Below, in pieces: positions 35,698 through 44,663 of a stretch of 64,000 nt of DNA (within the stretch, counting starts at the first letter, position 1; every line of letters begins with the position of its first letter). The notes under the pieces are model-generated. The model did not search any database and had not been told where the DNA came from. It saw nothing but the letters and a program-made list of their open reading frames with translations. This DNA is from Polaromonas sp. (GTDB lineage: Bacteria > Pseudomonadota > Gammaproteobacteria > Burkholderiales > Burkholderiaceae_C), in the NCBI RefSeq assembly GCF_029945895.1, contig NZ_JAQSDL010000090.1, positions 93,339 through 157,338 on the forward strand, given 5' to 3'. The translations under genes were made by a program, and so were the position numbers.

Positions 35698-36872
35698 ATG
35701 CACCTGTGAGCAGTTCAGTGGGCAGGGCGCTGGTGGTCGAGGTCGAGCAGGCCCAGCCCATGGTCCTGTCGGCGCAGTTTCGCTGCTCGCCCGGCGAGAT
35801 GCTGGCCCTGGTGGGGCCGTCGGGTGCGGGAAAAACATCCATGCTGCGCATCATGGCCGGGCTCATGCGCCCGGCGCAGGGGCGCGTGCTGGTGGGCGAG
35901 CAGGTCTGGTGCGACACCGCCGCCGGCGTGTTTGTGCCGCCGCAGGAACGCCATGTTGGCCTGGTGTTCCAGAACTACGCGCTAATGCCGCACCTGAGCG
36001 CGCTGGACAACGTGGCGCTGGCCCTGATGCAACTGCCGCGCGCGCAGCGCCACGAGCGCGCACGCCACTGGCTCGACCATGTGCGCCTGACACCCGGCCA
36101 GCAGGCGCGCCGGCCCGCGCACCTGTCGGGCGGTGAACAGCAGCGTGTGGCGGTGGCGCGGGCACTGGCGCGCGAGCCGGCGCTGCTGCTGCTGGACGAG
36201 CCTTTTTCCGCAGTTGACCAGATGAGCCGTCATGGCCTGTATGCCTTGCTGGCCGAACTGCGGCGCGAGCTGGACATCCCCATCGTGCTGGTCACGCACG
36301 ACCTCAACGAGGCGCGCCTGCTGTGCGACCAGCTGGTGGTGATCGACGCCGGGCGCGTGTTGCAGCAGGGCGCGCCGGCCAGCATCCACCGCGCGCCGCG
36401 CAACGCCCGGGTGGCCGACCTGGTGGGTATCCAGAACCGCTTTGACGGCGTGTGGCTGGGGCCGGACGAGGCATCGGGCGAAACATCGGGCGAGGGAGGC
36501 TGGGGCCTGCTGCGCTGGACGGACGGCGCGCCAGGCGGCGCCGCCGATGAAGGGCGCAGCACCGTGCTGCGCGTGCGCGACAAGGGCCGTCTGGCGCCGG
36601 GCCAGACCGTGAGCTGGGTGATTCACGGCGAAGGCATTCACCTGCTTGACGCGCCGTCCCAGGCGCCCGGCGACTTCTGTGCCAGGGTGGCCGAGCTGCG
36701 CCACCTGGGGGAAATCACGCTGGTGACACTGCGGCTGGAGCAGTCCCCCGGCGCGTCGCTGCGGCTCACCCTGTCCGGGCCGCAACCCGCGCCGCTGTCG
36801 CCCGGGCAGCGCATCTGTGTGCGCCTGGACATGGCGCTGGTGCATGTGATGCCGGTGCGCAACGCCGGGTAA
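35694..36872 (+). CDS. modC: Molybdate ABC transporter ATP-binding protein
   Basis: A 392-residue ATPase. Walker A is GPSGAGKTSM, the Q-loop is VFQNYALMPHLS, the signature is LSGGEQQRVAVARAL, and Walker B is LLLLDEPFSAVDQ. The C-terminal part (about 290-385) contains a Mop/TOBE domain (CARVAELRHLGEITLVTLRLE), which binds molybdate and may inhibit transport. The start overlaps modB (ATGA). Confidence 0.95.
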   Translation: MNAPVSSSVGRALVVEVEQAQPMVLSAQFRCSPGEMLALVGPSGAGKTSMLRIMAGLMRPAQGRVLVGEQVWCDTAAGVFVPPQERHVGLVFQNYALMPHLSALDNVALALMQLPRAQRHERARHWLDHVRLTPGQQARRPAHLSGGEQQRVAVARALAREPALLLLDEPFSAVDQMSRHGLYALLAELRRELDIPIVLVTHDLNEARLLCDQLVVIDAGRVLQQGAPASIHRAPRNARVADLVGIQNRFDGVWLGPDEASGETSGEGGWGLLRWTDGAPGGAADEGRSTVLRVRDKGRLAPGQTVSWVIHGEGIHLLDAPSQAPGDFCARVAELRHLGEITLVTLRLEQSPGASLRLTLSGPQPAPLSPGQRICVRLDMALVHVMPVRNAG

Positions 36873-36941
36873 GCGCCGTCACGGTGCGAGGCGGCCCACC
36901 GGCTGCTACGCTTGGATTTGGCACACACCTGAAAGGACGCC

Positions 36942-37385
36942 ATGCCCTACAAGCAGCCCCTGGCGGGCACCTTCACCGCGGCGGGCGTCGGGCCGGATGC
37001 CCAGGTCTGGCAATGGCTCGCCGACATCGTGCTCGCGCTGCATGTCGCCGTCGTGGCCTTTGTGGTGGGCGGCCTGCTGCTGGTCCTGGCCGGCAACCTG
37101 TGGGGCTGGCGCTGGGTCAACGCCCTCTGGTTCCGGCTCGCGCACGTGGGCGCGATTGTGTTCGTGGTGGTGCAAACCTGGCTGGGCATGTTGTGCCCGC
37201 TGACCACGCTGGAACTGTGGCTGCGTGCCCAGGCCGGGGTGGCCGGCTACGGCGGCGGCTTCATTGAGCACTGGTTGCAGCGCGTCCTGTACTACGAGGC
37301 GCCGTGGTGGGTGTTTGCCGTCGCCTATTCGCTGTTCGGCCTGCTGGTTGTCGCTGCGTGGGTTCGCTTTCCACCCGGAAAGTAG
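36942..37385 (+). CDS. DUF2784 family membrane protein
   Basis: A 147-residue protein with four hydrophobic helices (about 24-52, 66-85, 110-118, 122-141). The pattern WLADIVLALHVAVVAFVVGG, LWFRLAHVGAIVFVVVQTWLG, CPLTTLELWLR and EHWLQRVLYYEAPWWVF is that of the DUF2784 family, function unknown. It follows modC by about 70 bases. Confidence 0.85.
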   Translation: MPYKQPLAGTFTAAGVGPDAQVWQWLADIVLALHVAVVAFVVGGLLLVLAGNLWGWRWVNALWFRLAHVGAIVFVVVQTWLGMLCPLTTLELWLRAQAGVAGYGGGFIEHWLQRVLYYEAPWWVFAVAYSLFGLLVVAAWVRFPPGK

Positions 37386-37404
37386 CAGGAAAAAAGCGAT
37401 CCTG

Positions 37405-37464
37405 CTCTTTTTTTAATAGCTGTTCGCGCTTACTGCATAAGGGCTGAAGGCGCTTTTGCTTCGC
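37405..37464 (+). repeat. Dispersed ~60-nt repeat, copy 7
   Basis: CTCTTTTTTTAATAGCTGTT, then CGCGCTTACTGCAT, AAGGGCTGAAGGC and GCTTTTGCTT. It lies between the convergent DUF2784 and CAP-domain genes and could act as a terminator in either direction. Confidence 0.7.
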
Positions 37465-37504
37465 AATGCCGGGCAAGCGCCGCTGGCGGTGGCGGACCCG
37501 TCGG

Positions 37505-38395
37505 CTACCTGGCCGACCCGAACACCTTCACCCAGTAAATGCCCGCGCTGCTGTTGTTGTTCACCGCAAAGGCGGCGCCCATCTCGGTGAAGGCCGGCGA
37601 CATCACGTTGGCGCAATGTTCTGCGCTGCCCAGCCAGTCCTGCATGGCGGCTTCGGCCATGGTGTGGCCGGCGGCGATGTTCTCGCCGATGGCGCGCCAG
37701 CGGTAGCCGCTGCTGCTGGCGCGTTCTTCCACGTGGCTGCCATCGCGGCCGGCGTGGTCAAAGTAGTTGTAGCGCGCCATGTCGCTGGCGTGAGCGGCAG
37801 CGGTGGCCTGGAGTTTTGCGTTGAAATGAAGCGGGCGCGTTGCGGCGAAAGTCTCGTTGCCGCAGCGGCGTGGTTTGGCGCGGGCCTCGTTGACCAGGGC
37901 CAGCACACGCGCCTGCAGCTCATCTGCCTGCGCTGCGCCGGGGGGCGTGAAGGGTGCGGCCACCACGATCCAGGTTTGGGCGGCTTGCGGGTAAAAGCCG
38001 GCTTCGGTCAGATCGGCCTGGGTAAGCACGCTGCATGAACTGCCCAGGCTGGCCCGTGTCAGCAGGGTGGCGCCGGCGCCGCGCAGGATGATCTGCGCCC
38101 CGCTGACCGCACGGTAACCGGCGGCTTTCAGCGCTTCATCCAGCCTGTCACCGCCGGCCAGGCGGGCGGCGGCGGCCGACAGGGCGGCGTTCTCGCGCAG
38201 GGGCGCGGCCTTGCCGGGCTGCCCTTCGCAGCCTTGCTGGCGCACGGCATTGATGTCGCGCAGCAGACCCGGTTGGGTGGATGTGTTTGCCTGGGCGCGG
38301 ACCTGTGCCGTGGCGGCCAGCAGGGCCAGCATCGCAATGCCTGCTGCGCGGCGCCATGGGCCGCTCATGTTCATCCGGGTGTTTGCTGGGTTCAT
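37505..38395 (-). CDS. Secreted CAP/SCP-domain protein
   Basis: A 296-residue exported protein. The signal peptide is RRAAGIAMLALLAATAQVRAQ after an arginine-rich start; ATG 38395 is chosen, with 38374 as an alternative. The C-terminal half is a bacterial CAP domain: RVLALVNEARAKPRRCG, then LQATAAAHASDMARYNYFDHA, SSSGYRWRAIGENIAAGH and HCANVMSPAFTEMGAAFA. The putative metal-binding histidines (HASDM, EHCANVM) are kept. The N-terminal 150 residues look like a weaker, degenerate CAP repeat. The role is unknown. Confidence 0.85.
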   Translation of the reverse strand: MNPANTRMNMSGPWRRAAGIAMLALLAATAQVRAQANTSTQPGLLRDINAVRQQGCEGQPGKAAPLRENAALSAAAARLAGGDRLDEALKAAGYRAVSGAQIILRGAGATLLTRASLGSSCSVLTQADLTEAGFYPQAAQTWIVVAAPFTPPGAAQADELQARVLALVNEARAKPRRCGNETFAATRPLHFNAKLQATAAAHASDMARYNYFDHAGRDGSHVEERASSSGYRWRAIGENIAAGHTMAEAAMQDWLGSAEHCANVMSPAFTEMGAAFAVNNNSSAGIYWVKVFGSAR

Positions 38396-38460
38396 GGCCC
38401 ATGGTATCGGCTTCGGGCTGCCGGGCAGGCCGCAGGGCTGCTGCAGCCCGGGCCAACTCC

Positions 38461-38515
38461 TGATTTGATAGCTGCCAGCGCACGCTGCTATTGGTCTCGG
38501 GCTGTTTTTATACCG
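38461..38515 (+). repeat. Dispersed ~60-nt repeat, copy 8
   Basis: TGATTTGATAGCTGCCAGCG, then CACGCTGCTATTGGTCTCGGGCT and GTTTTTATACC. It is a diverged copy lying upstream of the CAP gene start. Confidence 0.6.
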
Positions 38516-38605
38516 AAAGACGGGCCGCAGATGACCCGCAGATGACCCGCAGATCGCCTGAGGCTGGCCTGAAGCTGGCGTGACCTCTGCCGACAAGACC
38601 CCCTC

Positions 38606-39961
38606 TCAGGGTTGCGCCCCCTGCGATGTGTCGCCCGGCAGGTGGTCGGCCACCAGCTCCACCAGACTGGCAATGCGCGTGGGCCATTGGTCGGTTTCCG
38701 CGCCGGCCATGAAGTTGAGGCGGCAGCTGGCGCAGGACACCACCACCGTGGCAGCGCCGGTGGCGTCAATCTGCTGACGCTTGATCTCCCAGGCCTTGTG
38801 CCGCAGCGGGGCGGCCCGGTTGATCAAAAAGGCGCCGGCGCCGCCGCCGCAGCACCAGTTGAGTTCGGCCGTCGGCGCGGTCTCGCGGAACTCACCGCCC
38901 AGCGCGCGGATGGCGGCACGCGGCTCGTCGATCACGCCGCCGTGCCGCGCGAGTTTGCAGGCATCGTGGTAGGTGTAGGTCTGGCCGGCATCGCCGGGCT
39001 GGAGCTGCAACCGGCCGTTCTGGATTTCGCGGCCGACAAACTCGGAAGCAGCCAGCACCTCGAAGGGCAGCGGTTCGCCGTCGGGCAGGCGCGCTTCCCA
39101 GCGCAGCGCCGGGTAGGCGTGGCCGCACTCGGGCAGGATGACGGTGTGTGCGCCAATGGCCAGCGCCTCGTTGATCAGCCGTTGGCTGGCTGTTTTCTGC
39201 AGGGCTTCGTTGCCCGACAGCAGGCCGAAGTTGGCCGCCTCGAAGCCGGCGCTGCGCAGCGTCCAGCGCAGGCCCAGGTGGTTGAGAATGCGCGCCGTGG
39301 CCGCCAGCGCGTCCTGGTACAGCAGCGCGTCGATGACGGTGGTGACCAGCATCACGTCGGCAGCGGGTTCGTCCAGGGGAATGGGGATGCCCTGCGCGCG
39401 CAGCGCTTCCACGGTCTGGGCGAGTTCGGCCGGGCCGACGCCGAACACGGTGCCGCGTCCGGCCTGCTCCTGCGCCACCGCCATCAGCTCCAGCGGCACC
39501 AGGCCGGCTTCGGACAGGGCCTCGCGCATGACGTTGACACCGCGCGCGATGTTGATGCCCATGGGGCAGACCATGCTGCAGCGGCCGCATTCGGTGCATG
39601 AGTCGTACACCAGCTCCTGCCATTCCTGCAGGTCGGCGACGGTGATGTCGGGCTTGAACAGGCGATGCAGGGGCGCAAACGCCGAGGTCTCGCGCATGTG
39701 CACGCGCCGCAGCAGGTCGAGCTTGCGGGTCGGCGTGTATTTCGGGTCCTGGGTGCTCTGGTAGAAGTGGCAGGCCTCGGAGCAGTAACCGCAGTTGACG
39801 CAGGACTCCAGGTCCATGGCCAGCGCGCGGTCGGTCTTGCGGTGCATCACCGCCTTGGCCCGCGACAGTCGGGCGGCGTCAGTGAGTTCTTCCGGCTGCG
39901 CCATCTCGCCCAGGTGGCGAATTGCCTCCTGGAACTGTTTGAAAACGGCCATGTCGATCAT
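38606..39961 (-). CDS. Fe-S oxidoreductase with CCG motif (HdrD/DsrK/GlpC-like)
   Basis: A 451-residue protein. Two 4Fe-4S ferredoxin motifs are at C54-C57-C60-C64 (CVNCGYCSEAC) and C122-C125-C128-C132 (CTECGRCSMVC). The C-terminal half carries cysteine-rich pieces CGHAYPALRWE, YHDACKLARHGG, LNWCCGGGAGAF and SCASCRLNF, as in HdrD/DsrK catalytic subunits that bind a non-cubane 4Fe-4S cluster. ATG 39961 overlaps the stop of the membrane subunit gene (ATGA). Electron transfer from quinone to a disulfide or similar acceptor is likely; the acceptor is unknown. Confidence 0.88.
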   Translation of the reverse strand: MIDMAVFKQFQEAIRHLGEMAQPEELTDAARLSRAKAVMHRKTDRALAMDLESCVNCGYCSEACHFYQSTQDPKYTPTRKLDLLRRVHMRETSAFAPLHRLFKPDITVADLQEWQELVYDSCTECGRCSMVCPMGINIARGVNVMREALSEAGLVPLELMAVAQEQAGRGTVFGVGPAELAQTVEALRAQGIPIPLDEPAADVMLVTTVIDALLYQDALAATARILNHLGLRWTLRSAGFEAANFGLLSGNEALQKTASQRLINEALAIGAHTVILPECGHAYPALRWEARLPDGEPLPFEVLAASEFVGREIQNGRLQLQPGDAGQTYTYHDACKLARHGGVIDEPRAAIRALGGEFRETAPTAELNWCCGGGAGAFLINRAAPLRHKAWEIKRQQIDATGAATVVVSCASCRLNFMAGAETDQWPTRIASLVELVADHLPGDTSQGAQP

Positions 39962-40638
39962 GTGCGTACTCCACGGCGCCCGAGAAAGCGGGCCAGCTGC
40001 ATGCGGTTGGGAAACACCAGAAAGGCGTGCATCAATTTGCCGAAGGGAAACCACACCAGCAGCAGCTCCAGACTCAGCAGGTGCACGGCCAGCGGGCCGC
40101 GGTACAGCGGGCTGGCGTGCGCCAGCAGCGCCGACGAGGGTTCACCCACCACCGCCATGCCGGTCATCAGGGGCAGCATGGTCAGCGCCCAGGTCAGCAT
40201 GTCGTCGGCGCGGGATATTTTTTTGAGCACCGGGTCGGTGAGCCGGAACAGCAGGGCCAGGAGCAGCGACGCGATGGTGGCCGCCGCGGCGATGTACATC
40301 ACCATGTCGGGCAGGGCCGGCCAGCCCAGCCCGGTCAGGCGGCGGATGAAGGCGATGTGTGGCGCGTAGCCGAAAAAAACCAGCGCCAGGCCGATGTGAA
40401 AAACGTAGGGGTTGACCGTCACCAGCGTGGCGCTGGGATGAAAGCCGCGGTGCGGCGCCATGCGCAACAGACTGGCCTTGAGTGCGTCGGTGGTGCCAAA
40501 AGCCTCGCGCGCCGGCGCTGGCCGGCCTGCGGGCACGGGCAGGCGCCACAGCGAAAAAAGCCGCCATGCCACGCCGACCGCAAAAACGGCCAGCGCGATC
40601 GCGAGCAAGGGGCCGCGCGCCCAGTCGAGCAAATCCAT
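39958..40638 (-). CDS. Membrane cytochrome b subunit (NarI/DsrM/HdrE-like)
   Basis: A 226-residue protein with five to six transmembrane helices. It has heme-ligand candidates in VNPYVFHIGLALVFFGYAPH and AVHLLSLELLLVWFPFGKLMHAF. The pattern resembles nitrate reductase gamma and Hdr/Dsr membrane subunits. It is translationally coupled to the Fe-S protein, so the two form a quinone-linked redox complex. An ANR/FNR box lies 76 bases upstream. Confidence 0.87.
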   Translation of the reverse strand: MDLLDWARGPLLAIALAVFAVGVAWRLFSLWRLPVPAGRPAPAREAFGTTDALKASLLRMAPHRGFHPSATLVTVNPYVFHIGLALVFFGYAPHIAFIRRLTGLGWPALPDMVMYIAAAATIASLLLALLFRLTDPVLKKISRADDMLTWALTMLPLMTGMAVVGEPSSALLAHASPLYRGPLAVHLLSLELLLVWFPFGKLMHAFLVFPNRMQLARFLGRRGVRT

Positions 40639-40713
40639 GGTGTCCTGCCTTTTGTGTCGTGTGTTGTGTTGGCGGGGAAAGGATTCAGGCTACGCCCTGG
40701 TTGCGGCACTGGC

Positions 40714-40727
40714 TTGATACAGGTCAA
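40714..40727. promoter_or_regulatory. ANR/FNR box of the Fe-S/cytochrome b operon
   Basis: TTGATACAGGTCAA differs from the FNR consensus TTGAT-N4-ATCAA by one base. Its centre is 82 bases upstream of the cytochrome b start codon. With an activator at -41.5, a TAGCCT element at 40687-40692 falls at -10. Expression under low oxygen is inferred. Confidence 0.65.
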
Positions 40728-40757
40728 GGACGTTGCGTGTGACCGCTCCTGCTTCAG

Positions 40758-40824
40758 TTTGCTATTGAATCCATAGCTGCTGGCGCAAGTTTGGTAAGGT
40801 CTGGAGTCAGTTTTTGTTCTGAAA
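40758..40824 (+). repeat. Dispersed ~60-nt repeat, copy 9
   Basis: GTTTGCTATTGAATCCATAG, then CTGCTGGCGCAAGTTTGG, AAGGTCTGGAGTC and TTTTTGTTC. It overlaps the last codons of the araC-type gene, whose end (FQNKN) is encoded by repeat sequence. Confidence 0.7.
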
Positions 40825-41688
40825 ATGACTCGGGGACTGGCCCATGGCGGCCTTGAACATGGCCGAAAACGCGCTGTCGCTGGCGTAACCGCTGGCGGCG
40901 GCCACCTGGCTGACGGACTGGCCGCGCGCCAGCAGGGGCAGGGCGTGGGCCAGCACGGCCTGCTGGCGCCACTGCTGGTAACTCAGGCCCAGTTCATCGC
41001 GAAACAGCCGCGCCACCGTGCGTTCGCTGGCGCCAATGTCTGCGGCCCACTCGGTCAGCGTGGCGCGTTCGGACGGTGCGCGCAGCACCGCCTCGCACAG
41101 GGCGCGCAGGCGTTTGTCGCCGGTCTGCGCATTCGGCAGGGGCACGCCCAGCGCCTGGGTGTCGGCGTGTATCAGTTCGTCCAGCACCAGGCGGGTCAGC
41201 AAGTGCTCGCGGTTCTGGTCCACCGGTCCGGCGTCGAGCGCGTGGATGGTTTCACGCAGCAGCGGCGACACCACCATCACGCGGCAAGCGTTCCAGTTCT
41301 GGGGTGTCACGCTCGCATCGATATAGAGCGTACGGAATTCAGCGGCTTCCAGGACGGTGATGTGGTGGCGCGCGCCCGGTGCAATCCAGACCGCGCGCGA
41401 GGGCGGCACGATGTAGGTGACTTCATCAGTCCTGTGGCGGCCCTGTTCCGACGTGACCTGCACGATGCCGCTGGCGCAGTAGGCCAGTTGCGCCCAGGCA
41501 TGCGCATGCGGCTCGAAGTGCGTATCCACCGGCATGGCGCGCGCGCGCACGCGCACCGGCCGCTCGCGGCTGGGCGTGAAGGGGTCGGTGTCGCCGACCG
41601 GCATGAAGTGGAGCCGGGAGGTACGGGCCATGGGTTTGGCTGGTGCTGGTTTGTCTGAAAATCGCTGAAACATGGCTTTCTGTCGCAT
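40807..41688 (-). CDS. AraC family transcriptional regulator
   Basis: A 293-residue regulator. The N-terminal cupin (about 40-140) contains FEPHAHAWAQLAYCASGIVQV and VPPSRAVWIAPGARHHITV. The C-terminal double HTH includes LTEWAADIGASERTVARLFRDELGLSYQQWRQQ and SVSQVAAASGYASDSAFSAMFKAAMGQSPSHF. Starts at 41673 or 41631 are also possible. It is divergent from an MFS transporter gene 33 bases away and very likely regulates it. Confidence 0.92.
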   Translation of the reverse strand: MRQKAMFQRFSDKPAPAKPMARTSRLHFMPVGDTDPFTPSRERPVRVRARAMPVDTHFEPHAHAWAQLAYCASGIVQVTSEQGRHRTDEVTYIVPPSRAVWIAPGARHHITVLEAAEFRTLYIDASVTPQNWNACRVMVVSPLLRETIHALDAGPVDQNREHLLTRLVLDELIHADTQALGVPLPNAQTGDKRLRALCEAVLRAPSERATLTEWAADIGASERTVARLFRDELGLSYQQWRQQAVLAHALPLLARGQSVSQVAAASGYASDSAFSAMFKAAMGQSPSHFQNKN

Positions 41689-41721
41689 TCCAGAAGCCTG
41701 CGCCGATACTACGATGGCGCC

Positions 41722-42972
41722 ATGAATACATCAAGCACCCTCCCGGGCCCCGGCGTTGTTCCCTTGCGCAGCGACGCCAGCGTGATTGGCCTGGTCGGGC
41801 TGGCGCACCTGATCAGCCATTTCAGCCAGCTGTTGCTGGCGCCGCTGTTCCCCTGGCTCAAGGACGAGTTCGGCGTCAGTTATGCCGAGCTCGGGTTTTT
41901 GATGACGATTTTTTTCGTGGTGTCCTGCGCTGTCCAGGCCCTGTCCGGGTTCTGGGTGGATCGCCTCGGTCCACGGCCGATTCTGTTCGCGGGACTGAGC
42001 CTGCTGGGCATCGCGGCCTTTGGTTATTCGGTCAGCACCAGCTACTGGATGATGGCCGGCTTTGCGGCGCTGGCCGGTGTCGGCAATGGCGTGTTCCACC
42101 CGGTGGACTACACGCTGCTCAACCGGAAAGTCAGTGCGCCGCGCCTGGGCCACGCCTACAGCGTGCACGGCATCACCGGCAGCCTGGGCTGGGCGCTGGC
42201 GCCGGCGCTGGTGGTGACGCTGACGTTTGCGTATTCGTGGCGGGTGGCGCTGGCGACGGCCGGCGTGCTGGCGTTTGCCGTGCTGGCCGTGCTGGTGCTC
42301 CATCGTGACAAGCTGACGATCAGGATGGCACCGCCCGTCAAGGGCGCGCCGGCGGCCGACAGCTCGCTGGGTTTTCTGAAGATCCCGGCGGTGTGGATGT
42401 GTTTTGCCTTCTTCTTCTGGTACGCGATTGTGCTCAGCGTGGTGCAGGCCTTCGCACCCGAAGCCGCGCGGCAGCTGCACGCCGTGCCGCTGGCCCTGGT
42501 GGCCATGTGCCTGACGACTTACATGGTGTGCAGCGCGGGCGGCATGGTGCTGGGCGGTTTCCTCGCGTCGGACCCGGCGCGCTGCGAGCGCATTGTGGGC
42601 GCCGGCTTCGGGTTGGCGGCGGTGGTGGCGCTGTTGCTGGCCCTGGGCAGTTTTCCGGCGTGGATGGTGCCGGTGCTGTTTGGTGCCATGGGTTTTGCCT
42701 CGGGCATCGCCGGGCCCTCGCGCGACCTGCTGGTCAAACGTTCGACACCCGACAACGCATCGGGCCGCGTCTACGGCGTGGTTTACGCGGGCCTGGACAT
42801 CGGTCAGGCGGTCTCGCCGCTGATCTTCGGCGTGATGATGGACCATGGCCAGTTCCGCGGCGTGTTGCTGGGCCTGGCGTTGATGCAGGGCGTGCTGATT
42901 GCCAGCGCCTTCAATGTGCGGCGCGTGCGCCGCACGCCGCTCGGGCAGGCGCCCGGGACCGTAGCCGGCTAA
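41722..42972 (+). CDS. MFS transporter, fosmidomycin-resistance-like
   Basis: A 416-residue major facilitator with 12 predicted helices. Residues HLISHFSQLLLAPLFPWLKDEFG and FWVDRLGPRPIL (loop 2-3 motif) are as in Fsr-type exporters; GVGNGVFHPVDYTLLNRKV is also characteristic. The substrate is unknown. Its stop codon overlaps the convergent GDPD stop within four bases, leaving no space for a terminator. Confidence 0.9.
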   Translation: MNTSSTLPGPGVVPLRSDASVIGLVGLAHLISHFSQLLLAPLFPWLKDEFGVSYAELGFLMTIFFVVSCAVQALSGFWVDRLGPRPILFAGLSLLGIAAFGYSVSTSYWMMAGFAALAGVGNGVFHPVDYTLLNRKVSAPRLGHAYSVHGITGSLGWALAPALVVTLTFAYSWRVALATAGVLAFAVLAVLVLHRDKLTIRMAPPVKGAPAADSSLGFLKIPAVWMCFAFFFWYAIVLSVVQAFAPEAARQLHAVPLALVAMCLTTYMVCSAGGMVLGGFLASDPARCERIVGAGFGLAAVVALLLALGSFPAWMVPVLFGAMGFASGIAGPSRDLLVKRSTPDNASGRVYGVVYAGLDIGQAVSPLIFGVMMDHGQFRGVLLGLALMQGVLIASAFNVRRVRRTPLGQAPGTVAG

Positions 42973-44015
42973 CGCGTCGCTGGCGCCGGTTGCGGCAGCC
43001 ACAGTGGCTTGAGGCCTTTGGGTCCGAGGGCTTGAAACACCCGGTCCGGCCGATCGCTGACGATGCCGTCCACACCCAGATCCAGCATGTTGGCGATGTC
43101 GGACGGCTCATTGACCGTCCAGGCCAGGACCTTCAGGCCCAGTTCCTGCGCCTCTTTCACCTTGGCGGCGGTGAGGTCGCGGTGAAACGCAGACCAGGTG
43201 TGGCCGCCGGCCGCCTTGATCATTTTTGGAACCGACCCGTGGTCCCGGTAACGCAGCCCGGCGGTCCAGGGCGACGCCTCTGCCTGGTCGGCACCGATGT
43301 TGTCAAAGCCGCGCTGCTGCATGCTGAGGTACACGGTGGGAATGTCGGGCGCTTCCTGCTGCACGGTTTTCAGGGTGCGCCAGTCGAAGGAGAGGATGGA
43401 GGCGCGCGCGGCCAGCTTCGCGTCCCGCACAGCAGCCACCACGGCGCGCGCAAACACCTCGGGGCTGGATGTGAGCTCGGGGGCCAGCGGCGACACCTTG
43501 GTTTCAATTGCGAAACGCACCTGCGTGTTGCCCGACTTCTTCACCATCTCAAACAGGTCGGACAGGCGCGGAATCCGCGCGCCGTCGACAGGACGCTGCG
43601 CCGGATAGAGCTTCGCATACGCCGAGCCCGGCTTGATGCGCCCCACGTCGTAGCGGCCCAGCTCTTCAAAACTGAGGCTGGAAATTGCCGGGCCGTGCGA
43701 GGCAAGGAAGTTGCCGTCCGGGCCGCGGGTGATGTCCGGGTTCAGCCGGGGGTCGTGCGAGATCACCAGGACGCCGTCGCGCGTGATCGCAATGTCCAGC
43801 TCCAGCGTGGTCACGCCCAGGCTCAGCGCCAGCGCAAAGGACTCGAGGGTGTTTTCCGGCGCCAGGGCGCGCGCGCCGCGGTGGCCCTGCACGTCGATGG
43901 TGCGCTCTGCAGGCTGGGCCATCGTGGCGGCCGGCAGGCACAGGCCAGCCAGCAGCGCCAGCAGGACGGTGCCGACGCGGGTGCAGGCGTGGGGTGAAAA
44001 ACGCTGGAATCTCAT
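42969..44015 (-). CDS. Glycerophosphodiester phosphodiesterase
   Basis: A 348-residue exported GDPD. The signal peptide runs to about [11 protein letters not shown]. The catalytic start [19 protein letters not shown] carries the conserved H-R and E-N pairs, followed by [19 protein letters not shown], with metal-binding E-x-D and catalytic [27 protein letters not shown] closes the barrel. It releases glycerol-3-phosphate from phosphodiesters in the periplasm. Confidence 0.94.
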   Translation of the reverse strand: MRFQRFSPHACTRVGTVLLALLAGLCLPAATMAQPAERTIDVQGHRGARALAPENTLESFALALSLGVTTLELDIAITRDGVLVISHDPRLNPDITRGPDGNFLASHGPAISSLSFEELGRYDVGRIKPGSAYAKLYPAQRPVDGARIPRLSDLFEMVKKSGNTQVRFAIETKVSPLAPELTSSPEVFARAVVAAVRDAKLAARASILSFDWRTLKTVQQEAPDIPTVYLSMQQRGFDNIGADQAEASPWTAGLRYRDHGSVPKMIKAAGGHTWSAFHRDLTAAKVKEAQELGLKVLAWTVNEPSDIANMLDLGVDGIVSDRPDRVFQALGPKGLKPLWLPQPAPATR

Positions 44016-44079
44016 GTCGTCTCCTGGTGCAGGTCGGGCCGGGCATTGGCTGCGCGAGTGTAGGGCTTGTCGGGTCGTT

Positions 44080-44640
44080 CTAGCGAAACGGCCGGCTCAG
44101 AAAACGCGAGCCGGCCAGGCCGAAACGCCAGGGCTGGTCCACCGCTTTGGAAATGCCGATGCGCGGGCCGCTGACGACCCTGAGCTTCAGGGACGCGGGC
44201 AACAACTCGAAAGGCGGTGCGGCTACCGGCAGGCCGTTGTGCGCGTGGGTGATGCCCAGGGCCTGGCCCACGCGGCCGGGCCCGGCGCAGAGCAGCCGCA
44301 CATCGTCCAGCCCGCGCCGCGCACGCATGGTGTCCAGCCCGGCCACCGGTTCGATGGCGCGTATCAGCACCCCCGCGCCGTGGCCTTCCTCGCGGCAGAC
44401 CAGGTTCAGGCACCAGTGGATGCCGTAGGAGCGGTACACATAGGCATGGCCGGGCGGGCCGAACATGGCGGCGTTGCGCGCTGTCGGGCCGGCAAAGCTG
44501 TGCGAGGCCGGGTCGTCGCGGTCGTAGGCCTCGGTCTCGACGATGATCCCGCCCACGCCATCAACCAGCAGCGTGGCGCCTATCAGCCGGCGCGCGACGG
44601 CCGGTGAGGTCAGGGAGAAATCAATGGATGCGATCGGCAC
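44080..44640 (-). CDS. DNA-3-methyladenine glycosylase (AAG/Mpg family)
   Basis: A 186-residue base-excision enzyme. The catalytic glutamate lies in [17 protein letters not shown], with [29 protein letters not shown] following, the classic AAG sequence. [12 protein letters not shown] forms the base pocket. The start is GTG 44640, giving MPIASIDF; no in-frame ATG gives a better N-terminus. It removes alkylated purines. Confidence 0.93.
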   Translation of the reverse strand: MPIASIDFSLTSPAVARRLIGATLLVDGVGGIIVETEAYDRDDPASHSFAGPTARNAAMFGPPGHAYVYRSYGIHWCLNLVCREEGHGAGVLIRAIEPVAGLDTMRARRGLDDVRLLCAGPGRVGQALGITHAHNGLPVAAPPFELLPASLKLRVVSGPRIGISKAVDQPWRFGLAGSRFLSRPFR

Positions 44641-44663
44641 GGCAGCTGTTCAGGCGGGAGCGC

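Noticed and set aside
34159..35838. 559-aa minus-strand open frame over modABC
   Set aside because: Shadow of modA/modB with repetitive Q/H/R-rich sequence.
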